DNA of 64,000 bases from contig VZTJ01003847.1 in assembly GCA_013397795.1 (NCBI GenBank), forward strand, positions 372,001 through 436,000. Reading direction: 5' to 3'. The notes under the pieces were generated by a model. It was given only the letters and a program-made list of their open reading frames with translations, was not told the origin of the DNA and did no database searches. Made by a program: the position numbers and the translations under genes. Positions 24,101 through 32,300 of the stretch are shown one piece after another. Numbering within the stretch: position 1 is the first letter of the stretch; every line of letters begins with the position of its first letter. This DNA comes from Orthonyx spaldingii. Its lineage: Eukaryota > Chordata > Aves > Passeriformes > Orthonychidae.

Positions 24101-25979
24101 TTCTTTTTGGCTCCCTTCAGGTACTGGAAAAACACAATTAGGTCACCCCAAAGCCTTCTCTTCTCCAGACTGAACAATCCCAATTCTTCCAGCCTTTCCT
24201 CACAGGAGAGGTGTTCCATCCCTCTAACCATCCTGGTTGCCTCCTCTGAACTCCCATGTCCTTGCTACGCTGGGGACCCGAGCTGGACACAGCACTGCAG
24301 GAGGGGTCTCACCAGAGGGGAGCAGAGGGGCACAATCCCCTTCCTTGGCCAACTGCCCACGCTGCTTTGGATGCAGCCCAGAACACGTCTGGCTTTCTGA
24401 GCTGCCAGGGCACATTGCTGGGTCATGTCCAGCTTTTCATCCACCAGCACTCCCAAGTCTCTCTCTGCAGAGCTGCTCTTGAATCTGTTCACCCCCCAGC
24501 CTGGATTGATACCAGGGGTTGCCCTGGCCCAGATGAAACCCTTTGCACTTGGTCTTGTTATTCTAGGCGAGCACATTGATATTTACCTATAGATCTGAAG
24601 TAAATCAGGATCATTCATGCCATACATACCGGAGTGTAATGGCTCGAGCAACTGGATCATTGCTATGGATTACTGAGAAAACTCTCTTGACAAATTCATC
24701 CACATTTAGGATCTTCTCTAAGTGCTTCTCACTCTGCTGAGTAACTTTCAGCACACACAGCCTCAGGAAGTTATTCCTGTTAGAAAATACATACAGTTCT
24801 TTGTCAGGCTATTTTGTAATAAAAATTCAAGAACTTTTAAGTTATTTAAATACAGCTTTTGAGTGCAAATTAAAATAAGGAAATATCTAGGCTTTAGAAG
24901 CAATTGAGTAGACTGAGACAGTAAAACAGGGACTATTAATATACTGTTGTTTTATTTTTTAGATCAGGTAGTGCCAAACTTAGGCCCAGTTCCAGGGAAA
25001 TGAACCTGCTGACACCAGTGAGAAAGGATGTAAGCAAACGCCTGTTTTGGGTACACTCAGAGATTCAAATCTGCTAGAAAAACATATCCAAGACCAAGAC
25101 AGAGAAGTCTAATTACCACTGTCGAGTGTTCAGCAAATTTGTTTTCCTTCCTGAAGACAACAGTGAAGATTCCACAACATCAACATACGCTTTTGCAAGC
25201 TTTTACAAAGTAGCTTTGATTCCATTATATACGTCACTTAGACAGCAGGCATTTGGAAAAACTATACTTCAAGCTTTGTTAGAGATTAAATTTGCACATA
25301 TGATCTCTCATCCATTTATGAGTTACGATTTGAATGTGCCTACGGAGCAAAATTTACACCAGACTGATTTAAATCAGTCAGGGAGAGAATCCTCAGATCA
25401 GGACAAACAGAAAGGAACTGTGCCGTTATCACTGATGGCCACTTAAACCCTCTAAAGAAGTGGAAAACAAGTTTCAGTCAAGCACAGCCTCAACAGATTG
25501 GGTACCGCAGTGGTGTTATCAGGCAAGCACGACATCCCAGACTCCAGTGCAGCGACAATCCAGGCACAGTGCGTTCCTACGGGTCAGGCTTGAATGGACA
25601 GGACCCGATCGACAGTACTCACCCCACTCTGAAAACATCGGCTAGCTTTAGGAACGCCGAGTTGATGAGAATAGGGAACGGGTATTTCTGGAAGAGCCTG
25701 GGAAAACGCACGACGGCTTCGCACTGCTCCCCGAGTTTGCCAGACCTGAGGCCTAAAGGAGACAGCAGGAATTACCGCAGGTACCTCCAGCTCCGGCTCC
25801 TTCCTCCGCCCCCCGCTGTGGACAAAGCGGTACCAAGCAAAGCTCCCACCCCGGCCCGCGACAACGCCGAGCCCGCCCGGGTTCACACCTTTGTCCAGCT
25901 CCATGAGGGCGGAGTTGGCGTCCAGCTCCTGCTCGCCATAGCCCGCGTCGGCCAGGAACGACTTGCCGCTGGCCGCCAT
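2831..25979 (-). CDS. INTS7: INTS7, Integrator complex subunit 7 (whole gene, 20 coding exons)
   Basis: INTS7 is a subunit of Integrator, the nuclear RNA polymerase II-associated complex that cleaves snRNA 3' ends and attenuates transcription near promoters. It is an alpha-solenoid (HEAT/ARM-like) scaffold protein. The spliced product is 961 residues, against 962 in human. Highly conserved stretches include the start (KSFLADAGYGEQELDANSAL), the region near residues 140-165 (HHSIRQSLDSHDNVEVEAA) and a Gln-rich tail ending in AYSRF. The 20 coding exons close in phase. Seventeen of the 19 introns have GT donors; introns 14 and 17 use GC. Intron 15 has a U12-type donor. The ATG (25977-25979) has a strong Kozak context (G at -3, G at +4), although the frame upstream stays open into the assembly gap. 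The gene runs head to head with DTL. The family is certain; some exon edges could shift by alternative splicing. Confidence 0.97.
2855..2869 (-). repeat. Short CAG (polyglutamine) run in the INTS7 tail
   Basis: Five CTG units on the plus strand, which are five CAG codons (Gln) on the coding strand. Three more units lie a few codons upstream in the protein (about 2887-2895). This is a typical interrupted glutamine tract. Confidence 0.8.
4019..4204 (-). CDS. INTS7: INTS7 coding exon 19
   Basis: Encodes residues 805-866, including SPSPRNPAEPIAVQNNQQLA and GLFRKIQSVCLNVSSVLQSK. It is phase 0 at both ends. The acceptor is TTCCAG and the donor GTATGG. Confidence 0.95.
5016..5114 (-). CDS. INTS7: INTS7 coding exon 18
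   Basis: Encodes residues 772-804 (HTACLCNAVIALLKVPLSFQ, then RYFFQKLQSTSIK). It is phase 0 at both ends. The acceptor is TTGCAG and the donor GTATG. Confidence 0.95.
6330..6462 (-). CDS. INTS7: INTS7 coding exon 17 (GC donor)
   Basis: Encodes residues 727-771, including EYERRMMSVFNHVLEEVESL and NRKYAPVSYL. The acceptor is TTAAG. The exon ends TTG and the intron starts GCAAGT, the strong GC-AG donor consensus. The human protein has Met where this reads Leu771. Confidence 0.92.
7528..7596 (-). CDS. INTS7: INTS7 coding exon 16
   Basis: Encodes residues 704-727 (QQQSCLLISHAIEALILDPE, then SA). The acceptor is CCTCAG without a pyrimidine tract, as expected after a U12-type intron. The donor is GTAGGT. 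Confidence 0.93.
7981..8084 (-). CDS. INTS7: INTS7 coding exon 15 (U12-type donor)
   Basis: Encodes residues 670-704 (MKHSMEEFRNLATRYGDLYQ, then SSFDADSATLRNVEL). The acceptor is CTGCAG. The following intron starts GTATCCTTTT, the U12-type donor consensus. The boundary is fixed because GAACT plus A from exon 16 restores the conserved Leu before QQQSCLL. Confidence 0.93.
8863..9057 (-). CDS. INTS7: INTS7 coding exon 14 (GC donor)
   Basis: Encodes residues 605-669, including LLQAFSQLICTCNSLKTSPP and NDLQRCGRISNQ. The acceptor is TTCCAG. The exon ends CAG and the intron starts GCACGT, so this is a GC-AG intron. Moving the junction to the next GT would break the frame into exon 15. Confidence 0.92.
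12562..12768 (-). CDS. INTS7: INTS7 coding exon 13
   Basis: Encodes residues 536-604, including ELYQSLLTQVASEHFYFWLN and LKSYHKGIASLT. The acceptor is TTACAG and the donor GTTAGC. Confidence 0.95.
13479..13616 (-). CDS. INTS7: INTS7 coding exon 12
   Basis: Encodes residues 490-535, including VSLATVIFVSSQKALSTEIK and GWTAYRIARQASRM. The acceptor is ACTAG and the donor GTAAGT. It was recovered by homology because its frame is short. Confidence 0.95.
14303..14542 (-). CDS. INTS7: INTS7 coding exon 11
   Basis: Encodes residues 410-489, including CRPHLSQSVVESLLTQLHSA and ARILMCHCLAAIAMQLPVLA. It is the second-longest INTS7 coding exon and is phase 0 at both ends. The acceptor is TTGCAG and the donor GTAAGG. 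Confidence 0.95.
15211..15308 (-). CDS. INTS7: INTS7 coding exon 10
   Basis: Encodes residues 377-409 (DLLPLEQDAVFGLEALLVLC, then SQDDSPGAQATLK). The acceptor is TTGTAG and the donor GTGACA. Confidence 0.94.
15845..15979 (-). CDS. INTS7: INTS7 coding exon 9
   Basis: Encodes residues 332-377, including DLVKLAQECCYHNNRGIAAH. The preceding segment (GAAATTARSF) is less conserved and more Ala/Thr-rich than the human counterpart. The acceptor is TTTAG and the donor GTAAGG. Confidence 0.94.
16930..17047 (-). CDS. INTS7: INTS7 coding exon 8
   Basis: Encodes residues 293-332 (ALCESALSTPYDSLKMGMLS onward). The acceptor is TTTAG and the donor GTAAG. Confidence 0.94.
19617..19739 (-). CDS. INTS7: INTS7 coding exon 7
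   Basis: Encodes residues 252-292 (IQLLLQYLKNDPRKAVKRLA onward to WSRENIQ). It is phase 0 at both ends. The donor is GTCTAT, which is weak, and the acceptor is TTGCAG. Confidence 0.95.
20787..20986 (-). CDS. INTS7: INTS7 coding exon 6
   Basis: Encodes residues 185-251, including LATPVDLKLKLIPILQHMHH and VTSYPSTKMVIVTLHTFTLL. The acceptor is ATGCAG and the donor GTAATT. The exon ends on a complete codon (Gln251). Confidence 0.95.
21488..21534 (-). CDS. INTS7: INTS7 coding exon 5
   Basis: A 47-base exon encoding residues 169-185 (DFAVGICNKISEMIQ). It is too short to be seen as an open frame by itself. It was found by homology and by exact phase closure with exons 4 and 6. The acceptor is CACAG and the donor GTACAT. 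Confidence 0.93.
22030..22167 (-). CDS. INTS7: INTS7 coding exon 4
   Basis: Encodes residues 123-169, reading MLGSMASIIPERKNAHHSIR and ending ANFSAQSK. This is one of the most conserved parts of the protein and lies in the N-terminal helical-repeat region. The acceptor is CTGCAG and the donor GTAAGT. Confidence 0.95.
23797..24575 (-). mobile_element. CR1 LINE fragment, 5'-truncated
   Basis: This is a non-LTR retrotransposon remnant in INTS7 intron 3, in the same orientation as the host gene. Its 3' end carries two copies of the diagnostic CR1 octamer ATTCTATG (23797-23812 on the minus strand). The body encodes the carboxy-terminal part of the CR1 ORF2 reverse transcriptase, including SSSAERDLGVLVDEKLDM and HWNRLPREV. 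The two reading segments (24265-24576 and 23884-24231) are in one frame, separated by a TAG at about 24265-24267, and some codons expected around the stop appear missing. The element is only about 780 bases, so it is 5'-truncated and cannot mobilise itself. Confidence 0.95.
23884..24576 (-). pseudogene. CR1 ORF2 C-terminal remnant with an internal stop
   Basis: This is the protein-coding part of the CR1 fragment: the end of the reverse-transcriptase ORF, just past the catalytic palm. The YxDD catalytic motif and the endonuclease are absent because of the 5' truncation. One in-frame TAG interrupts it. The remainder is well preserved, suggesting a moderately young insertion. It is not a functional gene. 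Confidence 0.85.
24630..24776 (-). CDS. INTS7: INTS7 coding exon 3
   Basis: Encodes residues 74-123, reading NNFLRLCVLKVTQQSEKHLE and onward to DPVARAITLR. The acceptor is AACAG and the donor GTATGT. A CR1 repeat begins about 55 bases past this donor. Confidence 0.94.
25623..25752 (-). CDS. INTS7: INTS7 coding exon 2
   Basis: Encodes residues 31-74, including LRSGKLGEQCEAVVRFPRLF. The acceptor is TTTAG and the donor GTGAGT. Intron 1 is only 136 bases. The exon lies at the edge of the CpG-rich promoter island. Confidence 0.94.
25889..25979 (-). CDS. INTS7: INTS7 coding exon 1
   Basis: Encodes residues 1-31, starting MAASGKSFLADAGYGEQELD. The human protein begins MASNSTKSFLADAG, so only the first few residues differ. 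The exon ends GACAAAG before a GTGTGA donor, with one base of the Gly31 codon carried over. Confidence 0.95.
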
Positions 25980-25994
25980 AGCTGCCGCCGGCCC

Positions 25995-26006
25995 CGCGCA
26001 CGCGCA
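25995..26006. promoter_or_regulatory. NRF1-type motif
   Basis: CGCGCACGCGCA fits the NRF1 consensus YGCGCAYGCGCR at every position. It lies 16 bases upstream of the INTS7 ATG, so it is in the 5' leader or core promoter. Confidence 0.65.
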
Positions 26007-26031
26007 TCCGCGCTGCCGCCGCGCCGCTCCC

Positions 26032-26041
26032 GCGCAGGCGC
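26032..26041. promoter_or_regulatory. Second NRF1-like motif
   Basis: GCGCAGGCGC fits the relaxed NRF1 core GCGCANGCGC but not the stricter twelve-base consensus. Confidence 0.45.
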
Positions 26042-26049
26042 GCGCCTGA

Positions 26050-26057
26050 CCCCGCCC
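26050..26057. promoter_or_regulatory. GC box (Sp/KLF type)
   Basis: CCCCGCCC, which is GGGCGGGG on the other strand. It is short and its background is GC-rich, so the match alone is modest evidence. Confidence 0.4.
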
Positions 26058-26070
26058 TCCCAACGCCGCC

Positions 26071-26077
26071 GCGGGAA
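26071..26077. promoter_or_regulatory. E2F-like motif
   Basis: GCGGGAA is the core of a class of E2F sites. It would fit the S-phase expression of DTL. Because the sequence nearest DTL is missing, other sites may exist. Confidence 0.4.
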
Positions 26078-26098
26078 CCGGCGGTGGGCGCGACCCGG

Positions 26099-26242
26099 NN
26101 NNNNNNNNNNNNNNNNNNNNNNNNNNNNNNNNNNNNNNNNNNNNNNNNNNNNNNNNNNNNNNNNNNNNNNNNNNNNNNNNNNNNNNNNNNNNNNNNNNNN
26201 NNNNNNNNNNNNNNNNNNNNNNNNNNNNNNNNNNNNNNNNNN
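26099..26242. other. Assembly gap (144 N)
   Basis: A run of 144 unknown bases in the GC-rich promoter core. It probably marks a stretch poorly covered by sequencing. Its real length is unknown. Transcription start sites of both genes and DTL 5' UTR sequence may lie inside. Confidence 0.99.
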
Positions 26243-26267
26243 GGGCGCCGGCCGTGTCCCCGCGGCC

Positions 26268-26313
26268 ATGCTGTGCCGCGCGCTGCTCCGCCGCGCCGCC
26301 GCCGCGCCCGCCC
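26268..26313 (+). CDS. DTL: DTL coding exon 1
   Basis: Encodes residues 1-16 (MLCRALLRRAAAAPAR). Human begins MLFNSVLRQPQ, so only ML and a nearby LR are shared. The ATG has G at -3. The exon sits 25 bases past the gap, and the frame is open back into it, so a longer N-terminus cannot be excluded. The donor is GTGAGT. Confidence 0.8.
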
Positions 26314-29300
26314 GTGAGTACCGCGCCTCTCCGCGGGCACCGCGCCTCTCCGCGCACCCTCCCGTGCCCAGCCGTTCCCCAGCGCTCCCGGCGCCCGAGG
26401 CTGTGGCGTCTGGGGCGCTTACGGTCCGTCTGTCCCATTGTAGGTCGGTCCTCAGCGCTTCCCCTGCAGCACCTCTTGGAGAGCTACCAGTGCAGCCAAG
26501 AAGATGACCACCTGTCTTACGGGGAAATCGGAATGCCCGTCCCTCCTTTCGGCTGCAGCTTTTCCACAGGTAAAGTCGCCTTCTGAAAGCCCTTTGGGGG
26601 GAGGGGTTCTGCTGTTTGCAGAGTTTCTTGTTCTAAAGTGAGCTGGTAACAGTGTGCATGCTCCTACACGATAAACGTTGGATCGTGGTGCTCCTAGATA
26701 TAATGATGGAAAATATTCCCTTAAAGAAGCAACTGCCAAGCATTCATTTTAATGCCTCTTTGTTTCATCTGTGTCTATTTCAATCTATGTCCTCTTGGTG
26801 ACAGTATGAGGCTACATAGGTGCAAAACTGAGCTTTGTTCAAAATATATAAAAGCTATAACACGGTGGGGAACATTAGGTGGAAATCAGAGGTTGATGTT
26901 TTCCCCAGTATGGGGGGAAGGAGTAAGCAATAAAGCTCCTGGATCTTTAGGGCAAAAGTTTTTTGTTCATTGTACTCTAGTTTTGGCATGAGATTTTACC
27001 TTTCTCTAAGATGGCTTCCTGCTTTCCAGCTCAGATCGTGGAAAATGCTGGAAGCTGTAGATGATGTGTGCTATAGATACAGAAAAATATAACTAGAGAG
27101 CTATCATAGCTGGTGAAAGAGGCATTATCTCAAAAGTTGCTCCTTTAGCCATTTGGTTGCCCATGTAGAGCCATTCCTGAATGGAACATGTAGAAGAAAT
27201 GCTTGCCAATATTTTTATATTTTAACATTTAGGTTGCTATGTAAATGCTGTTTATTTCACAGCTATATGTTTGCTGCATTCCCTATTTAAATCATTTGTG
27301 GCTCTTCACAAAGAGCATGGACAAGTTTACGTATTACCTACATAATATAATACATTTCAACTTCTTTTCAGCCCCAAATTTGGAGCATGTACTGGCAGTT
27401 GCAAATGAAGAAGGGTTTGTTAGACTGTATGATACTGAAGCACAGACTACCAGCAAGCTCATCTTTAAAGGTAAACGATAGAAGGTGATCTTCGTTTGAT
27501 GTGACAAGTATGGGGTTTACTGGAATCAGAGAGCTTTTTGCAAGTCCTTAAAACATTTTTCGTAGACAGTACTTAAGTCCTTTCACATACTTTGCTGAGT
27601 CTCCTTTACAAAGCAGCAACATGAATGTTGTCTTAAAACAGCAGTAATAGATGAATTGTTCTTTGTGGTTTTTCATGCCTAAGGCAAACTGTTGACAAGA
27701 TTTCTGATTTCAGTGTCTGATGTCATTTAGTCTTCTGCAAAGTATCATGCTGCAATGCACTATACTAATCTTGGCTTTTGTTTTTTTCTTAGAATGGCAG
27801 GCTCACTCAAATGCTGTATTTGACCTTGCCTGGGTGCCAGGGGAACACAGGATTGTAAGCAGTCTTTTGCCATCTAACTTTAGTTTTAATGTTTTGGCGA
27901 CTCTGTAGAGAAAATGACTAAAGCTTTTTCTTTTTCCCTCTGAAGGTCACTGCTTCAGGAGATCAGACAGCCAAGGTGTGGGATGTGAGAGCTGGCGAGC
28001 TTCTTGGCATATGCAAAGGTCACCAGTGTAGCCTCAAGTCAGTCGCTTTTTCTAGATTTGAGAAAGGTAAATGTTGATATTCGCCGTTGTCTGTTTTTTC
28101 CTTCTTCTTTCCCCCTGGCAAAGTACTTTAAGGGCTAAGAACAGACTTTGGAAACTGACAGGTACAAGTAGCACAGGCCTGAGCAGTGACCCAGCCAGGA
28201 AAGTAAAACTGACTTGTTGGAACTTGATGGTGTCCTGATGCTAAAATCTGCACATTTCTGATCTTGGGCAAAGATAAGAGGATATCTACTTCCACACCTA
28301 AGTGTGTGAGTACTCTTTTCATAAGCTGGTTTCTAGTTATAAAAAAAAATAGTAAGAGTAAGGAAACTAGTCAAAAAGCAAAACCAAAAAAAAACCAACA
28401 ATGGCCTGAGTTTTGTATTTCCAGGACTGACATCTCAAGTGTGGGACAAAGACCAGAGGTACATAGATGGCACTGTACTGCATTCAGTTAATTAAATTAA
28501 TGCTTTTAGAAGCTAATAGCACTCTTTTTCTCTCAGCTGTCTTCTGTACTGGAGGCAGAGATGGAAACATCATGGTTTGGGATACCAGATGCAACAAGAA
28601 AGGTAAATAAACTTTCAGATATATACCAAAAAAGCTTGGTATCTCATGTAGAAAGACTGCTCGGGTGGACTTGTTGGACTAATGCTTTTGATTGCTATAT
28701 AGACGGCAGAGGATTCTCAGATAACTGTACTGCTTTAGTACTGTAAAAGGATGGAACAGGTATCTCTGCTGTGTATAATACATTTCTCCAATTTGCAGCA
28801 GTCCCAGATTTGCAGCATGATGCACAGGCTGGTTTGATAATACCCTGAGTGTTGGTAAGGCCATGACTGGGTACAGAATGCAGCACAAAAGCAGATGAGA
28901 TGGGAGAAATTGCTTAGGTCAGAGTCATCCAGAGGGGTAGAATGCAGTTCTGCTTGAGATGAGGTGGGTTGAACACTCCAGAGCAGGATGCATGTGAAAA
29001 ACAGACCAAGGAATAATTATTTCTGAAGGCAGCCTGCCTAGATCAGTTTTAGTGTCATTGTCCATGCTACACTGACCTCTGTAATTTTTTGCACCATGCT
29101 CTTCTCTCTGGTTTTGTATGTAACTATTTTTGTTTTCAGAATACAGTAATCATTTAAAAGGTTAGTCTCATCCATTTTAGGACCAATTCCAAGCTGCTGC
29201 CTGTTTTATTAAAATGATAGCAAAATTGCATGTAAACTACTAATGGAGATGTCTTTGATTTCTTTCAGATGGCTTTTACAGGCAGGTGAATCAAATCAGT

Positions 29301-32300
29301 GGAGCGCACAACGTGGCTGACAAGCAGACTCCTTCCAAACTAAAGAAGAAGAGGCAGAACCTGAGAGGACTTGCTCCCTTGGTGGTAGGTATCTGGGGAA
29401 CAAACAAAATGTCTCTTCTGAGGACAGTGTTACTCACAGAATTCTTTCTGAGTCAATATAGTGAGAAATATGTGGCTTGTATGTGGTAAATGCTTCCATT
29501 TATCTTTGCAGAGACAGCCATAGCAAGTGACCATGACAAAAAACCATAATTTTAGACATTGTTTAGTTGCCTAACAACCCAGGTGTCATAAAAGCCAGCT
29601 TTGGACAAATGCTATATGAAAATACCTGTTGTTTTTTTTTTTCCCCCAGAGAGGAAAAGAGTGGCTAGCATTCCTTTTTTGAGGAGGGAAATATGGAGGA
29701 TTGTAATTTTTTTTCTATCTTTTTTTTGCCCCCTAATTTCACCAGACAAATTACTGCCTTACTTGAGTAAGACCTGATCATTTTTAATCTATTAAACCTT
29801 GTGATGAAGGCTGCTCTCTTATCTGTGACCTGAAAGGTGTAGTCTCAAACTGCTGCCCAAATACTTACCTCTCAGTGGTAATTTCGATGGTGGGAGTGTT
29901 CAAAGGATTATTGTGTCCTAAATGACACCTGGTGTTTCTAGGTTCCCCTGCCTCGCTGGGAGGAGGTTTTTCTTGTATTCACATGGCCTTGAACTAAGCA
30001 GCAAGATCTTGCTGACCTTAAAAGAAAATAAAATTCTTTTTTCTTTTCTTTTTAAGGATTTCCAGCAGAGTGTAACTGTGGTGCTGCTTCAGGACGAGCA
30101 TACTCTTATCTCTGCAGGAGCTGTTGATGGGTAAGGAGGGAGGATGCCGGCTTCTCTGTCTATTCTGTATGCTCAGTGGCATAAAAAGATTGGGAGATTT
30201 TTTTCTCTAAAATCACTCAGTGGCCAACAAGGCTGAAGTTACTGCTAGGTGCAATCAACAGCCATGCTGTCAGCTTGCATTGGCTTTACTTCCTTGCTGG
30301 AGATTGCAGCACTGGACAAATTGTGCATATGTGATAAATGCTCATTTTAGTGTCTTAGCTATGGGGCAGAATGGGAGCAATTCTTATCTTTCTCTATTCT
30401 CATGGACCTATGAGACCACACATAGACAGACTATTGTTAGACAGCCTTTTTGGATGTGAGTGGGTGCTCAGGGCCTGGATATGTGTAGGCGTGCTTGAGA
30501 AAATGTTGCTTTGAGTTACAAAAGATGCATTCTCTTAGGTGCCAGATCCCTTGCACCATCTTGGAGCTCAAGCAAACTGTCTTGTTGATTAGCACGGAAA
30601 TGACCTTCTTGGACTTGATTCTTTAGCAGGTTCCATGTGGTCAGAGCCTTTCTGAGGTAGATAAGATTGACTCTCCTGGCTATGGTTTGTGACAGAGACT
30701 TGCTCCCAAAGAGCAAGGAAAAAAATTGGAAGATTTAATTTTTAAAACTACAAACTAAAACTACTTGTCAGAAGTATAACGACATCCTTGTATTTCCTTT
30801 TACTAGTTGAAGGAAGTTGGCTTGTAGGCTCTTTTTTTATCTTGTATTAGTTATAGAAGGCAGTGTTGCCTCCTCACCGATGGCCAGCAGAGCTGTTGTT
30901 TGGCTTTCAGCACATCCCTGCTCTGCTTCTGCTCAGTTGTTGTCTCCTTAGCACCGGATACTACTCAGTCATGAGCAACCTGACTTCCTGTGCTCTTAGA
31001 AGGCTCTGTCAGCATGGCAAGAGAAATTTGGAAGTTGAAGACACTCGTGCTTTTCTCTTCCAGGGTGATCAAAGTGTGGGACTTGCGCAGGAACTATGCC
31101 ACTTTCCGACAGGACCCGATGCCTGTCAGGTCCTTCTGCTACCCTGGAACCAGCACTCGCAAGCTTGGTAAGGCACTGGACATGGATTTGTCAGAGTGCA
31201 GAGTGAATCTGATAAGAACTGACACTGACACTTCTTATCTTTATAGCCAATTGTTGATCAGACTGACAAACTCTGCAAGGTATTTTGATTACCAATACCA
31301 AATATTCAAGTTGAAGAGCAAAAGTGCCCCACTTTTATATCATTGTGCCAATGATAAAAACTTGAAACAACTTCAGCAATGCATTTTCATAAACAGTGAT
31401 GAGGGAACAGTAGAGCTCTTGATGAGGAATTTAGCTAGTTATTTTGATACATGAGTAAAATTCAGACTGAACTTGCTTTGCATTGTAGCTTGCAAAGGCA
31501 ACAGACTGGACCGGGTTTTTATATTATCACCTCTTGAAACTGTTATCAAAAACAATAGCACACTTGTTCATGTTTCTCTGTCTTCTTTGCACTTTCAATG
31601 CCTTACAGTGCTCTGATGCAACACAGTAATTCCTGATGACTTGTCTAATCAACGTGGTAATGGTCAGTGTCAGTCCCAGGAATATGACGGAAATCCCCAA
31701 GGAGGCGGTTGTGAAATAATTTGCCTGCAGGGAAAGATTTTTCTTGAGCCTGAATCACTAGAAAATCAGAGGATGGCTTATTCTGCAAAAGCATAAGGGT
31801 TTCTCTTTATTTTTGACCTCTACTTCTACAATTGGTTGTTGCTGTTATCTCCTTGAAACTATCAAATAAATCACTTGCCTGCTCTGAAGGTGCAATTCCT
31901 TTCTGAATACCACCCTGAATCCTAATGAGAAAATGTAAATGTTATTGTAGAAACATTTCTTCTTCAGCAAGTGCTCTGTCAAGCATAGAAACTTTACCAT
32001 GAAAATCTCATACATGTTACAGATCCTTTCCAAATTTCCTTCTCTGGGCATTTATTTGAGAATGTCTCTTTTCCAAATTTTTTTCCTTATTAAGAACTTC
32101 TCTCTTTGTCGGTAGGATATTCTAGCCTGGTTCTGGATTCCACTGGTGCTAATCTGTTTGCTAACTGCACTGATGACAGTATCTACATGTTCAATATGAC
32201 AAGTTTAAGGACCACTCCAGGTAAGCATGATATCTGTGGAAATAGCTGCACAGACTTTTAGAAACGAATCCATTGAAAGTGATCACCTGATAATTTCATA

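Larger units (their letters stand above)
25980..26267. promoter_or_regulatory. Bidirectional INTS7/DTL promoter
   Basis: The two start codons diverge with 288 bases between them, half of which is an assembly gap. The visible part has no TATA box. It contains two NRF1-type motifs, a GC box and an E2F-like motif. NRF1 and GC boxes are common in bidirectional CpG-island promoters. E2F control would suit DTL, an S-phase gene, but this is inference. Confidence 0.8.
25760..26420. promoter_or_regulatory. CpG island covering the INTS7/DTL promoter and first exons
   Basis: Sequence on both sides of the gap is very GC-rich with frequent CG dinucleotides, in sharp contrast to the AT-rich, CG-poor surroundings. 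It covers both start codons and INTS7 exon 1, and extends across DTL exon 1 into intron 1. The edges are approximate. Confidence 0.85.

Noticed and set aside
23894..24400. 168-codon plus-strand frame
   Set aside because: It is the antisense of the CR1 reverse-transcriptase remnant.
25126..25446. 106-codon plus-strand frame inside INTS7 intron 2
   Set aside because: No family recognised, no conserved motif, no poly(A) tail or target duplication that would indicate a retrocopy.
25569..26507. Long open frames (up to 312 codons) spanning the promoter on both strands
   Set aside because: They run through the N gap and GC-rich DNA where stops are rare. Only the short exon 1 and 2 pieces of INTS7 and DTL are supported.
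26254..26586. Alternative DTL start from a GTG in another frame at 26254
   Set aside because: It is not an ATG, and its frame does not join in phase through the exon 1 donor to the conserved exon 2 protein.
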